Source of the DNA: Ostreiculturibacter nitratireducens
GTDB taxonomy: Bacteria; Pseudomonadota; Alphaproteobacteria; Rhodobacterales; Rhodobacteraceae
NCBI RefSeq assembly: GCF_032670585.1
Contig: NZ_JAVQHL010000001.1
Coordinates: 620,001-684,000 of the forward strand
Length of the DNA stretch: 64,000 nucleotides
Direction of reading: 5' to 3'
Under the pieces are notes generated by a model that saw only the letters and a program-made list of their open reading frames with translations, searched no databases and was not told the DNA's origin. Below are positions 35,355 through 46,478 of this stretch, in pieces. Position numbers and translations under genes: made by a program. Position 1 is the first letter of the stretch. The number at the start of each line of letters is the position of its first letter.

Positions 35355-35933
35355 ATGGACGGCGACAACATCGGACGGCTGATCTACCTCGGGCTGCTGC
35401 TCATGGCGGTCGGCGGCTATTTCATCTTCGAGAACCGCAACCGCATGGGCCAGATGGCGAAACAGGCGGCGGTCTGGGGGTTCATCTTCCTCGGCGCTAT
35501 CGCAGCGATCGGTCTGTGGGAGGACATCCGTCAGGACGTCAGCCCGCGCCAGACGGCTTTCTCCGGTGGCCGCGTTGAGGTTCCGGTCTCGCAGGACGGG
35601 CATTTCTACCTTGTCCTCGAACTCAACGGCACGCCGGTCCGCTTCGTCGTCGACACCGGTGCCTCCGACATGGTCCTGACCGAACGCGACGCGCGCCGCG
35701 TGGGGATCGACACGAACCAGCTTGCCTTCTTCGGCCAGGCGCAGACCGCCAACGGGATCGTCCGCACCGCGCCGGTGCGGATCGACAGCGTGCGCCTTGG
35801 CGAGATCGAGGATCGGGGCGTGCGCGCCTCGGTCAACGGCGGCAACCTCGACACCTCGCTGCTGGGCATGAGCTACCTTTCCCGCTTCGCGAAGATGGAG
35901 ATCACGGGAACCCGCCTTACCCTCACCCGTTAA
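35355..35933 (+). CDS. membrane-anchored retropepsin-like aspartic protease (TIGR02281 type)
   Basis: 192 residues from the ATG at 35355 with AGGAGG 5 bases upstream. Two N-terminal membrane helices (about 8-25 and 36-54) precede a single clan AA protease domain with the catalytic VDTGASDMVL around residue 103 and LLGMSYLSRF at the C-terminal end. One Asp-Thr-Gly per chain implies a dimeric active site, in the periplasm. Its end overlaps the convergent CPBP gene by 11 bases. Targets unknown. Confidence 0.9.
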   Translation: MDGDNIGRLIYLGLLLMAVGGYFIFENRNRMGQMAKQAAVWGFIFLGAIAAIGLWEDIRQDVSPRQTAFSGGRVEVPVSQDGHFYLVLELNGTPVRFVVDTGASDMVLTERDARRVGIDTNQLAFFGQAQTANGIVRTAPVRIDSVRLGEIEDRGVRASVNGGNLDTSLLGMSYLSRFAKMEITGTRLTLTR

Positions 35934-36771
35934 GCGGGATCACCTCGGTCGCCGCGCCTTCCCGCGTGAACATGGTCCTCCGGTGGATCCAGACCACGCC
36001 CAGCGCGGCCGCGGCGAAGAACAAAGTGTCATAGGGCTGCGCATCCGGCCAGAGCGGGTTGTTCAGCTGGAAATGGTAGAGCGCGGGCAGGAGGATGCTG
36101 CCCCGTGACGCATTGAAGAGCGGCGTGACGATGATGCTCACCGAAACCGAGCCGATGAAGAACGGCGTGAAGCTCCACGCGCTTTGCGGCGTGCCGCTGA
36201 GGAAGAACGCCGGCAGGTGCCAGACGCCCCAGATGATGCCAAGCACCAGCCCCGCCCAGATCGGCGCCATGCGCCGCTGAAGCAGCGGCAGCATCAGCCC
36301 GCGCCAACCGAACTCCTCCATCGGCCCGAGGAACAACATGAAAAGCATGGCGCCAAGGGCTGCGCCAAGGCTGTCGAAAGGCACGGAGACCGGGAACAGG
36401 TTGCCCTTCACCGCCGAGCCGAACGCGTAGATCAGGGGGATGCCGAGGATGAGGAAAGCCGCCCAGCCAAGTGAGCAGCGCCAGAGGAGAAGGCGCGACA
36501 GGTAGCGGCCGAGGCCGCCGACGCCGCCGACCACGAGAACGATCGCGAAGGTTGCGATCGCGGGCGAATAGACCGCGAGTATGAACAGCGGATGGCTTCC
36601 GCTCGGCGGGCCAAACATCCGCTCCAGCGCCTCGGGATAGGCGGCGAAGAGCGCGAAGATGCCCCAGGCGAGGCCGAAGGCCATCAGGAGAAAGGGAAAA
36701 ATCGCGAAGACGGGGACCTGCGGGCCGCGGGAATGACTGGATAAAGGCGACACGGATGGATTCCTCCGCAA
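35923..36771 (-). CDS. CPBP-family intramembrane metalloprotease
   Basis: 282 residues, about eight membrane helices. The catalytic motifs are PMEEFGWRGLMLP (Glu-Glu-x3-Arg) around residue 150, WGVWHLPAFF and a later ALYHFQLN with the metal-binding histidines. The family (CAAX protease and bacteriocin processing) includes Rce1-like enzymes and many bacterial proteins of unknown target. A perfect FnrL-type box sits 42 bases upstream of the start, suggesting induction at low oxygen. Confidence 0.88.
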   Translation of the reverse strand: MRRNPSVSPLSSHSRGPQVPVFAIFPFLLMAFGLAWGIFALFAAYPEALERMFGPPSGSHPLFILAVYSPAIATFAIVLVVGGVGGLGRYLSRLLLWRCSLGWAAFLILGIPLIYAFGSAVKGNLFPVSVPFDSLGAALGAMLFMLFLGPMEEFGWRGLMLPLLQRRMAPIWAGLVLGIIWGVWHLPAFFLSGTPQSAWSFTPFFIGSVSVSIIVTPLFNASRGSILLPALYHFQLNNPLWPDAQPYDTLFFAAAALGVVWIHRRTMFTREGAATEVIPLNG

Positions 36772-36812
36772 CGGAGCTGCCCCTCACCTAGCCCGCCGAC
36801 AGCGCAAAGACC

Positions 36813-36826
36813 TTGATCGGCGTCAA
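36813..36826. promoter_or_regulatory. FnrL-type anaerobox upstream of the CPBP protease
   Basis: TTGAT-CGGC-GTCAA fits the Rhodobacter FnrL consensus fully. It is in the 71-base gap between holC and the CPBP protease, 42 bases before the protease start, where an activator site at about -40 could work. Confidence 0.6.
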
Positions 36827-36842
36827 GAATTCCGGCCTGGTC

Positions 36843-37304
36843 CTACCTTTCCGTCTTCAGCTGCCAGCGCCCGGACTCCTCGCTCCAGTACTGGGCTTTC
36901 ATCCCTGCCCCGGTCAGCATCTTCCATTGCGCCCGCGCGACGGACAGCGAGGCGTCGTCGTTGCCGTCGAACAGGACGCAGAGCCGTTCGAGCCCCTCGC
37001 CCTCGTCCGCCGACACCTCCGCGCCGTCGACCGAAATCAGGCAGGCCGGACGGTTCGGCATCTCGCGCGCGCAAGTCAGCAGCACTGGCTGAAGGGCGTC
37101 ATGCGCCCCGCCTGCAAGCCCGTGCGGCATGAAACCCTCCTCCGGGGCCAGCCACAGCTTTTCGTCCAGCCAGCTCATTCGCGCGGTGTCCCTGCCCCGC
37201 ACCACCACGCGCCAGCCCGCATCGAGCGACTTCTGCAGAAGCATCGGCAGCGTCGCCTCCACGGGCGAGCGCGTCAGGTGGTAGAACATGGCCGTCGCGG
37301 GCAT
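36843..37304 (-). CDS. holC: DNA polymerase III subunit chi
   Basis: 153 residues. FYHLTRSPVEATLPMLLQKSLDAGWRVVV and LSWLD-type SWLDEKLWLAPEEGFMPHG are characteristic of chi, which joins the clamp loader to single-strand-binding protein. The start is taken at 37304, 3 bases after the pepA stop; an internal ATG five codons later is possible. The pepA-holC pair is conserved in many proteobacteria. Confidence 0.93.
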   Translation of the reverse strand: MPATAMFYHLTRSPVEATLPMLLQKSLDAGWRVVVRGRDTARMSWLDEKLWLAPEEGFMPHGLAGGAHDALQPVLLTCAREMPNRPACLISVDGAEVSADEGEGLERLCVLFDGNDDASLSVARAQWKMLTGAGMKAQYWSEESGRWQLKTER

Positions 37305-37307
37305 GGC

Positions 37308-38777
<1,470 letters not shown>

Positions 38778-38918
38778 GGATACCTCTCGGCAAAGGCTGT
38801 GGCAGTGTTCTGCCGGACCCTAGCGGGCGTCCGCCCGCTTGGCCAGATATGAGTTTTCCCCGCTTCGCGATTGGGCTAGGGATAAATCCGTGGGGAGCCT
38901 TCTGGGGGAAGAGCGCCG

Positions 38919-40055
38919 TTGTCGAGATTCGACCGATATCTCTTGTCGCAACTGATGATGCTGTTCGGCTTCTTCTCGCTCGTGCTCGTCTCGGTCTACT
39001 GGGTGAACCGCGCCGTGCGGCTCTTCGACCAGCTCATCTCCGATGGCCAGTCGGCTTGGGTCTTCCTTGAATTCACCGCGCTATCGCTGCCCTACGTCAT
39101 CCGTCTCGCGCTGCCGGTCGCGGCCTTCGTCGCGACGGTCTACGTGACCAACCGGCTTTCCGGCGACAGCGAGCTCGTGGTCATGCAGGCCACCGGCTTC
39201 TCGCCCTGGCGCATGGCGCGGCCGGTGGTCGTCTTCGGGCTCATCGTCGCGCTTCTGCTGGCGATCCTCATGCATGTGCTCGTTCCGGCGAGCCGCGCGC
39301 AGCTTTCCGTCCGCTCCAACGAGATCGCGGAGAACGTGACGGCGGGACTTCTGGTCGAAGGAACGTTCCTGCACCCCGGCGAAGGCGTCACGTTCTATGT
39401 TCGCGAGATCACGCCGCGTGGCGAGCTCATCAACGTCTTCCTGTCGGATGCGCGCTCCGAGGCGACACGGACGACCTACACAGCGGAGCGGGCCTTCGTG
39501 GTGAAGGGAGAGTCGGGTCCGAAGCTCGTCATGTTCGACGGGATGGCGCAGACCGTGCAGCTGAAGGACCACCGCCTCTTCGTGACCCGTTTCGCCGACT
39601 TCACCTATGACATCGGCGCGCTGATCCTCGGTGGCGCCGGCGGCCGCCCCGACCCGGACGAATTCTCCACCGCCCGCCTTTTGCGGGCCGATGCCGCCGA
39701 TCTTGCGGCGACCGGGGACAGCCGGTCGGAGTTCCTTTACGAGGCGCACAGCCGCTTCGCCCAGCCGCTTACCGCGGTCTTCGTGCCGCTCATCGGCTTC
39801 GCCATGCTCCTGCTCGGAGGCTTCAGCCGTTTCGGCCTCTGGCGCCAGATCGCGGCCTCCATCGCGGCGCTGATCGCCGTGCAGTTCCTCGCCAACTCGA
39901 TGACCTACTTCGCTACCCAGAGCGAGCATTCCTGGCCCTTGGTATATGTTCCGGTGCCCGCCGCGGCCGCGGTCGCCGCGGTAACGCTCGCCATCGCGTC
40001 CAAGCCCCGTCGACTTCGCCGAAGCGCGCGGTTCGCGCAGGAGGCGACGGCATGA
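38919..40055 (+). CDS. lptF: lipopolysaccharide export permease LptF
   Basis: 378 residues, YjgP/YjgQ family: membrane helices at the N terminus (about 12-120), a periplasmic beta-jellyroll (about 130-270) and three C-terminal helices. The start is a TTG at 38919, supported by GGGGGAAG upstream and the conserved SRFDRYLLSQL start. With LptG it forms the inner-membrane channel that LptB powers. Overlaps lptG by 4 bases. Confidence 0.94.
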   Translation: MSRFDRYLLSQLMMLFGFFSLVLVSVYWVNRAVRLFDQLISDGQSAWVFLEFTALSLPYVIRLALPVAAFVATVYVTNRLSGDSELVVMQATGFSPWRMARPVVVFGLIVALLLAILMHVLVPASRAQLSVRSNEIAENVTAGLLVEGTFLHPGEGVTFYVREITPRGELINVFLSDARSEATRTTYTAERAFVVKGESGPKLVMFDGMAQTVQLKDHRLFVTRFADFTYDIGALILGGAGGRPDPDEFSTARLLRADAADLAATGDSRSEFLYEAHSRFAQPLTAVFVPLIGFAMLLLGGFSRFGLWRQIAASIAALIAVQFLANSMTYFATQSEHSWPLVYVPVPAAAAVAAVTLAIASKPRRLRRSARFAQEATA

Positions 40056-41149
40056 CGCTTTCCCTCTACATAGCGCGACGGTTTCTGATGACCTTCCTGA
40101 TGGTCTTCGGGATCTTCGCCGCGATCCTGCTGCTCATCGACTTCGTCGAACAGATCCGCCGCTTCGCCCCAAGCAACGTGGGGCTTACCGAAGCGCTTGG
40201 CCTCGCCGCGCTCAACGTTCCCGCGGCGCTCTACCGGATCCTGCCGCTCATCATGATCCTGTCGGCCATCGCGCTTTTCCTCGGGCTCGCGAGGTCGTCG
40301 GAGCTCGTGGTGATCCGCGCCGCCGGGCGTTCGGCACTTCGGATGCTCGTGGCGCCGATCCTGACCGCACTGCTGATCGGCTGCATCGCAGTCGGGGGGC
40401 TGAACCCGATCGTCGCCGCGACCTCGAAGCAGTACGAGACGCTTTCGGCACGCTACGCGAGCGGCCCGAGATCGGTCCTGTCGATCAGCCGCGAGGGGCT
40501 CTGGCTCCGGCAGGGCGGAGAGGGTGTTCAGACCGTGATCCGGGCGGAACGCGCGAACCTCGACGGAACTGAGCTCTATTCGGTCACCTTCCTCAACTTC
40601 GCGCCCGACGGCAGCCCTGTTTCCAGGATCGAAGCGGCCTCGGCGCGGTTGACGATCGGCGCCTGGGAGATCACCGATGCGAAGGAGTGGCCGCTAGCGG
40701 ACAGTCCGAACCCCGAGCGCGACGCGCTGCGCCGGGAAACGATGACGCTCGATTCCGACCTGACGCCGAACCAGATCCGCGACAGCTTCGGGACGCCCTC
40801 GGCAATCGCGATCTGGGACCTGCCCCGCTTCATCGAGGCGCTCGAGCGCGCGGGCTTCTCGGCGCGAAAGCACGTCGTCTGGTTCCAGATGGAACTCGCG
40901 CTGCCGCTTCTTCTGGCGGCGATGGTCCTGATCGCGGCTGGGTTCACGCTGCGCCATGCGCGCTTCGGCCATACCGGCATCCTCGTGCTGACCGCCATGT
41001 CTTTCGGCTTCGCCATCTTCTTCCTGCGGAACTTCACCCAGATCCTGGGTGAGAACGGCCAGATCCCGGTCGTCCTTGCCGCATGGAGCCCGCCCGTCGC
41101 CGCGATCCTGCTGTCGCTCGGCCTTCTCCTGCACCTGGAGGAAGGCTGA
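40052..41149 (+). CDS. lptG: lipopolysaccharide export permease LptG
   Basis: 365 residues with the same layout as LptF; N-terminal LSLYIARRFLMTFLMVFGIF is typical of LptG. ATG overlaps the lptF stop, and its own stop overlaps the lptD start (TGATG), so stoichiometric translation of the transport machine is likely. Confidence 0.94.
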   Translation: MTLSLYIARRFLMTFLMVFGIFAAILLLIDFVEQIRRFAPSNVGLTEALGLAALNVPAALYRILPLIMILSAIALFLGLARSSELVVIRAAGRSALRMLVAPILTALLIGCIAVGGLNPIVAATSKQYETLSARYASGPRSVLSISREGLWLRQGGEGVQTVIRAERANLDGTELYSVTFLNFAPDGSPVSRIEAASARLTIGAWEITDAKEWPLADSPNPERDALRRETMTLDSDLTPNQIRDSFGTPSAIAIWDLPRFIEALERAGFSARKHVVWFQMELALPLLLAAMVLIAAGFTLRHARFGHTGILVLTAMSFGFAIFFLRNFTQILGENGQIPVVLAAWSPPVAAILLSLGLLLHLEEG

Positions 41150-43260
41150 TGCTTCGGACCCTGGCTGCGGCCCTTTTCCTGTCGGTGGCGCTTCCGGCGC
41201 AGGCGCAGGACCTCGCGACGCTCGTCGCGGACCGCGTCGCGATCAACGGCGATACGAAACTCGTGGCCGAAGGCGCTGTCGAGGTGTTCTTCCAGAACAC
41301 GCGAGTGAAAGCCCAGCGCATCACCTATGACCGGTCGACAGGGCGTCTGCTGATCGAGGGGCCGATCACGCTGACGGAAGGCGACAGCATCATCCTCCTC
41401 GCCGACGAGGCGGAGCTTTCCGCGGACCTTCGGGACGGAATCCTGCGATCGGCGCGGGTCGTCCTTGAACAGCAACTCCAGCTTGCCGCGAACGAGGTGG
41501 CTCGGGTCTCCGGCCGCTATACGGCGATGTCCCGCGTGGTGGCCTCATCCTGCCAGGTTTGCCCGGGACGGCCGACACCACTTTGGGAAATCCGCGCCCG
41601 GCGCGTGATCCATGACCAGGAAGAGCGCCAGCTCTATTTCGACCATGCGCAGTTCCGCATCGCCGGCGTGCCCATCGCCTACATCCCGCGGCTCAGGATG
41701 CCCGATCCGACGCTCGAGCGTGCGACGGGCTTCCTCGTCCCCCAGATCCGGTCGACCTCCCAGCTCGGAACCGGGATCAAGCTGCCCTATTTCATCGCGA
41801 TCGGCGATCACCGCGACCTCACGCTTACGCCCTACGTCTCCAACGGCTCGACCCGGACGCTGGACTGGCGCTACCGGCAAGCCTTCCGGACGGGGCGGAT
41901 CACGTTCGAGGGTGGGGTATCCCGCGATGACATCCAGCCGGGCGACTGGCGTGGCTACGTGTTCGGCACCGGCGAGTTCTCGCTTCCGGCGGATTTCACA
42001 CTGGGCCTCACCGTCGAAGCGGTTTCGGACGACGCCTACCTGCTCGACTACGGACTCGGCGACAAGGACCGGCTGAGGACGGGCATCGACGTGACCCGGA
42101 CCCGCGCCGACGAACATATCAGCGCCGCCTTCGCCCACTACTACTCTCTGCGCGAGGGCGAGGATAACGACACGCTGCCGTCGATCGTCGGCGACGCCAG
42201 CTTCCAGCGCCGGTTCACGGCGCCCTGGATCGGTGGGCAAGCGGCCTACGGCTTCCAGCTTCACAGCCAGAACCGGAACTCGGACGCGGACGGTGCCGGC
42301 CGCGACATGAGCCGCGCTTCTGCGATGATCGATTGGCAGCGCAACTGGATCCTGCCCAACGGCATGATCCTGGCCGGGATGGCGGAGGCTACGGCCGACT
42401 TCTACTCGATATCGCAGGATTCCGCCTATCCGGGCACCGTGACCCGCTTCTTCCCCGCCGCCGCGGTGGAACTGCGGTGGCCCTTCGTCAAGACCGAGGC
42501 CTCTGGCGCAGTCCAGGTGCTGGAGCCCGTCGTGCAACTGATCTGGAGCCCGAAGAGCCTTGAGGACGTGCCGAACGAGGACAGCATTCTCGTCGAGTTC
42601 GACGAGGGCAACCTTTTCTCGCTGTCCCGCTTCCCCGGCGCCGACCGGCACGAGCTTGGCCTTCGCGCCAATGTCGGCATCGGCTGGACCCGGACCACGC
42701 CGGGAGGCTGGTCGATGGGAGTGACGGCGGGACGGGTGCTGCGCGCGGACGACCTGGGGCAGTTCAGCGCCGGAACGGGTCTTGCCGGAACGAGCTCCGA
42801 CTGGCTCCTGGCGACGAGCGTCAGCGCGGCGGATGGCATTTCGTTCACCAATCGCGCGCTCTTCAATGACGAATTCGACCTGACCCGCGACGAACTGCGC
42901 CTTGCGTGGACGGGAGGTCGTCTCGGGCTTGCCACGAGCTATGTCTGGATGGTCGCCGACCCGGCGGAAGATCGCCTCGTCGACACGTCCGAATGGGTCT
43001 TCGACGCCGCCTGGCAGGCCACGGACCGATGGACCGCGAGCGTCGAGGGCCGCTACGACTTCGCCACCGACCAAGCCACCCGTGCCGGATTGGGCCTGTC
43101 CTACCGCAACGAATGCGTGTGGGTCGATCTTTCCCTCTCGCGTCGCTTCACGTCCTCGACTAGTGTAAGACCGACAACGGATATCGGCCTCTCGGTCGAA
43201 CTGAGCGGTTTCGGCACTGGCGCCGACGGGCGCCCATATCGAAGAAGCTGCGCAAAATAG
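41149..43260 (+). CDS. lptD: outer-membrane LPS assembly protein LptD
   Basis: 703 residues from the ATG overlapping the lptG stop. Signal peptide MLRTLAAALFLSVALPAQAQ, an OstA-like periplasmic domain (about 25-150), then the large beta-barrel to the C terminus. Cysteines in SSCQVCPGRP and the terminal RSCAK match the conserved disulfide-forming positions. It inserts lipopolysaccharide into the outer leaflet with LptE, whose gene is not in this window. Confidence 0.95.
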   Translation: MLRTLAAALFLSVALPAQAQDLATLVADRVAINGDTKLVAEGAVEVFFQNTRVKAQRITYDRSTGRLLIEGPITLTEGDSIILLADEAELSADLRDGILRSARVVLEQQLQLAANEVARVSGRYTAMSRVVASSCQVCPGRPTPLWEIRARRVIHDQEERQLYFDHAQFRIAGVPIAYIPRLRMPDPTLERATGFLVPQIRSTSQLGTGIKLPYFIAIGDHRDLTLTPYVSNGSTRTLDWRYRQAFRTGRITFEGGVSRDDIQPGDWRGYVFGTGEFSLPADFTLGLTVEAVSDDAYLLDYGLGDKDRLRTGIDVTRTRADEHISAAFAHYYSLREGEDNDTLPSIVGDASFQRRFTAPWIGGQAAYGFQLHSQNRNSDADGAGRDMSRASAMIDWQRNWILPNGMILAGMAEATADFYSISQDSAYPGTVTRFFPAAAVELRWPFVKTEASGAVQVLEPVVQLIWSPKSLEDVPNEDSILVEFDEGNLFSLSRFPGADRHELGLRANVGIGWTRTTPGGWSMGVTAGRVLRADDLGQFSAGTGLAGTSSDWLLATSVSAADGISFTNRALFNDEFDLTRDELRLAWTGGRLGLATSYVWMVADPAEDRLVDTSEWVFDAAWQATDRWTASVEGRYDFATDQATRAGLGLSYRNECVWVDLSLSRRFTSSTSVRPTTDIGLSVELSGFGTGADGRPYRRSCAK

Positions 43261-43309
43261 AAGGACAGGCGCGGTATCAACGCGGCCGAGACGAGCGGAA
43301 CGGACAAGG

Positions 43310-44563
43310 ATGACGATGCGGCTGATTTCACACCTTCCCGCCCTGATGCTGGCGTTGGCGGTTTCGCTTGTGCCCCCGACCGTGGCGGAGGCCCAGCAAG
43401 GGCTCTTCTCGCCCAGACTGACAGTCAACGGGCGCGCGATCACCGAATACGAACTTCAGCAGCGCATGAAGTTCATGGAACTCCTTCGGACCCCGGGCGA
43501 CATCGCGGAGGCGGCCGAGGTGGCGCTGATCGAGGATCGGCTGCGGATGGATGCAGCCGACGCGATGGGCATCAAGCTGACGGATCAGCAGATCCTCGAA
43601 GGGATGAAGGAATTCGCCAGCCGCGCCGACCTCAGCGTGGAGGAATTCGTGGAGGCGATTGGCCAGGGCGGTGTCGAGCCGGAAACCTTCCGTGATTTCG
43701 TCGAAGCCGGCCTCGTCTGGCGCGAGGTCATTCGCGCCAAGTTCGGCCCCCGGGTCCAGGTCACCGATGCCGATGTCGACCGCGCCCTGTCGCTGTCGTC
43801 CAAGCGCGGCTTCCCGCCGAGCGTCCTGGTCTCGGAAATCGCGATCAAGGTTTACGCCCACAAGGAAGAAGAGACCCAGGCCCTTGCCGAGAGGCTCGCG
43901 GCCACGCTTCGCGGAGAGGCGGCCTTCGCGGCTGCCGCCAAGGAATACTCGGCCGCGCCCACGGCCGAGGAAGGCGGCGACCTCGGCTGGATGTCCTCCG
44001 TCAGCCTCCCGCCGCCCGCCCGCGCCGCGCTCCAGGGTCTTCGCCCCGGCCAGGTGTCGCAACCGCTCCGGGTTGGCGATATGCTCGTCATCTATTACCT
44101 CCGCGACCTTCGCGAGGGCGGCCAGACCGCGCCCGAGGGCGCCTATGTCGAATACGCGGAATTCCTGATCCCGGGCGGACGGAGCGCCGCAGCCCTTGAA
44201 GAAGCCGCACGGGTCCGCGCGCGCGTCGACGCCTGTGACGATCTCTACGGCATCGCCAAGGGGCTGCCCGAGGACCGCCTCACGATAACGTCCATGCCCG
44301 CCGCGCGTCTCTCGCCCGAGGTCGCCCGCGAGCTCGAATTGCTCGACGAAGGCGAAAGCTCGACCGCGCTCACCCGGGGCGACGCGCTCGTCTTCCTGAT
44401 GCTCTGCAACCGTCAGGCCGGCCCGGCCGAGGAAATCCCCTCGCGCGAGGCCACGCGCACGGCCCTCGCCAACGAACGTCTCAACGGCTACTCCGAAAGC
44501 TACATGTCGGAACTCATGGCCGAGGCGCTCATCCGCTACGCCCGCGATGAAGAGGGTGGCTGA
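43310..44563 (+). CDS. SurA-like periplasmic peptidylprolyl isomerase
   Basis: 417 residues. Signal peptide ending near PTVAEAQ, SurA N-terminal chaperone domain (about 30-160) and a single parvulin domain (about 165-265: VSEIAIKVYA, GGDLGWMSSVSLP). E. coli SurA has two parvulin domains; alphaproteobacterial versions usually have one. It helps fold outer-membrane proteins such as LptD just upstream. A second ATG at 43316 has a better spaced RBS and may be the true start. Confidence 0.9.
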   Translation: MTMRLISHLPALMLALAVSLVPPTVAEAQQGLFSPRLTVNGRAITEYELQQRMKFMELLRTPGDIAEAAEVALIEDRLRMDAADAMGIKLTDQQILEGMKEFASRADLSVEEFVEAIGQGGVEPETFRDFVEAGLVWREVIRAKFGPRVQVTDADVDRALSLSSKRGFPPSVLVSEIAIKVYAHKEEETQALAERLAATLRGEAAFAAAAKEYSAAPTAEEGGDLGWMSSVSLPPPARAALQGLRPGQVSQPLRVGDMLVIYYLRDLREGGQTAPEGAYVEYAEFLIPGGRSAAALEEAARVRARVDACDDLYGIAKGLPEDRLTITSMPAARLSPEVARELELLDEGESSTALTRGDALVFLMLCNRQAGPAEEIPSREATRTALANERLNGYSESYMSELMAEALIRYARDEEGG

Positions 44564-45533
44564 CCTTCCCATCGCGCTGACCTGCGGAGAACCCGCTGGG
44601 ATCGGCCCGGAGATTGCCGCTAAAGCCTGGGAAAGGCTTGGCGCCCGTCTGCCGTTCTTCTGGATCGGCGACCCGCGTCATCTGCCCGCGGGCGTGCCCG
44701 TGGCCGAGATTTCCGAGCCGGACGACGCAATGGCCGTCGCCGCGCGGGCTCTTCCGGTCTTGCCGCATGCCTTTCCCGAGGCCGTGAGCCCCGGACGCCC
44801 GGCCCCTGAGAACGCGGAGCACGTCGTCAAGGTCATCGCCGAAGGCGTGAAGTTCGTGATGACCGGGCAGGCCGCCGCGCTCTGCACGGCGCCGATCAAC
44901 AAGAAAGTGCTGAAGGACGGCGCGGGCTTCGCGTTTCCCGGCCACACCGAATACCTCGCGCACCTCGCACATGTGGAGCGGGTCGTGATGATGCTCGCCT
45001 GCGAGGGCCTTCGCGTCGTTCCCGTGACGATCCACATCCCGGTTTCCGAGGTTCCGAGGGCGCTGACGCCGGCTATCCTGCGCGACACGATCCGCATTAC
45101 CCACGCCGCGCTCATCCGCGACTTCGGCCTCGTCTCGCCCAGGATCGCCGTCGCGGGGTTGAACCCCCATGCGGGCGAAGGCGGCACGATGGGGCACGAG
45201 GAGGAAACCCTCATCTCTCCGCTTCTCGAGGATCTGCGCGCCGAGGGAATCTCGCTCACGGGTCCCCTTTCCGCGGATACGATGTTCCACCCCGCGGCCC
45301 GCGCGCGCTACGACGCGGCGATCTGCATGTATCACGACCAGGCGCTGATCCCGATCAAGACGATCGACTTCGCCGGCGGCGTCAACGTCACGCTGGGCTT
45401 GCCGTTCATCCGCACCTCGCCCGACCACGGCACAGCGTTCGACATCGCCGGCAAGGGCATCGCCGATCCAGCGAGCCTCATTGCCGCGCTCGAGATGGCC
45501 CGCGACATGGCGCTCACGCGAAACGGTTCATGA
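44547..45533 (+). CDS. pdxA: 4-hydroxythreonine-4-phosphate dehydrogenase
   Basis: 328 residues. Vitamin B6 synthesis enzyme; TCGEPAGIGPEIAAKAW at the N terminus, FPGHTEYLA and the metal-site MYHDQALIPIKT with SPDHGTAFD are complete. Start overlaps the surA-like stop by 17 bases; a GTG at 44556 is an alternative. The surA-pdxA-rsmA order is conserved in proteobacteria. Confidence 0.95.
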   Translation: MKRVADLPIALTCGEPAGIGPEIAAKAWERLGARLPFFWIGDPRHLPAGVPVAEISEPDDAMAVAARALPVLPHAFPEAVSPGRPAPENAEHVVKVIAEGVKFVMTGQAAALCTAPINKKVLKDGAGFAFPGHTEYLAHLAHVERVVMMLACEGLRVVPVTIHIPVSEVPRALTPAILRDTIRITHAALIRDFGLVSPRIAVAGLNPHAGEGGTMGHEEETLISPLLEDLRAEGISLTGPLSADTMFHPAARARYDAAICMYHDQALIPIKTIDFAGGVNVTLGLPFIRTSPDHGTAFDIAGKGIADPASLIAALEMARDMALTRNGS

Positions 45534-45578
45534 CGTCAGGCCGGTTGGAATTCCGATACAAGAGCGAAGGCCGTTAGG

Positions 45579-46421
45579 ATGAGCGCGATCGACAAACTGC
45601 CGCCGCTCCGCGAGGTCATCGCGGAGCATGGCCTTTCGGCGAAGAAGCAGCTTGGCCAGAACTTCCTCCTTGACCTGAACCTCACCGCCAAGATTGCCCG
45701 CGCGGCAGGCGATCTGAGCGGTTGCGACGTGCTTGAGGTCGGTCCCGGTCCCGGCGGGCTGACCCGCGGCCTTCTCGCCGAGGGCGCGCGTCATGTCCTC
45801 GCTGTCGAAAAGGACGCGCGCTGCTTGCCCGCATTGGCCGAGATCGCGGACGCCTACCCCGGACGCCTGACGGTGCTCAACGCCGACGCGCTGGAAATCG
45901 ACCCGCTGGACCATATCCCTGCCCCCTACAAGGTCGTGGCGAACCTGCCCTACAACGTCGGAACGGAACTTCTCGTCCGCTGGCTGACGCCCGCCGCCTG
46001 GCCCCCGGCATGGGAGAGCCTGACGCTGATGTTCCAGAAAGAGGTGGCCGAACGCATCGTGGCGCAGCCCGGCTCCAAAGCCTATGGACGTCTCGCGATC
46101 CTGGCGCAGTGGCGCTGCGAAGCGCGGATCGTCATGACCTTGCCACCCGAAGCCTTCACGCCTCCGCCGAAGGTCCATTCCTCGGTCGTTCGCATCACCG
46201 CGCTTCCGGAACCGCGCTTCCCGGCGGATGCGGCGACGCTTTCGCGCGTGGTGGCCGCAGGCTTCAACCAGCGCAGGAAGATGCTGCGTGCCTCGCTCCG
46301 GGGTGTCGCGCCGAATATCGAGGACAAGCTTGCCGCAGCCGGGATTGCGCCTACGGCCCGCGCCGAGGAAATCTCCCTTGAGAAGTTCTGCGCGCTGGCG
46401 CGCGAAGTCGCAAAAGACTAG
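45579..46421 (+). CDS. rsmA: 16S rRNA dimethyladenosine transferase
   Basis: 280 residues. SAM-binding VGPGPGGLTRGLL (motif I) and the catalytic NLPYNVGTEL (motif IV) identify KsgA/RsmA, which dimethylates two adjacent adenines at the 3' end of 16S rRNA. GQNFLLDLN near the N terminus is also typical. Last gene of the rightward run. Confidence 0.97.
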   Translation: MSAIDKLPPLREVIAEHGLSAKKQLGQNFLLDLNLTAKIARAAGDLSGCDVLEVGPGPGGLTRGLLAEGARHVLAVEKDARCLPALAEIADAYPGRLTVLNADALEIDPLDHIPAPYKVVANLPYNVGTELLVRWLTPAAWPPAWESLTLMFQKEVAERIVAQPGSKAYGRLAILAQWRCEARIVMTLPPEAFTPPPKVHSSVVRITALPEPRFPADAATLSRVVAAGFNQRRKMLRASLRGVAPNIEDKLAAAGIAPTARAEEISLEKFCALAREVAKD

Positions 46422-46444
46422 GGCCGCGCCTTCCGGCACGGCCC
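46421..46444. terminator. hairpin between convergent rsmA and DUF4167 genes
   Basis: GGGCCG and CGGCCC arms extend inward with GCC/GGC and one mismatch to a 10-bp stem, loop TTCC. On the minus strand it is followed by TAGTCTTTTG, so it may end the DUF4167 transcript; on the plus strand it overlaps the rsmA stop and has no T run. Confidence 0.5.
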
Positions 46445-46478
46445 CGTCAAATCCTTGTCTGCAAATCCTGCCTGCGGA

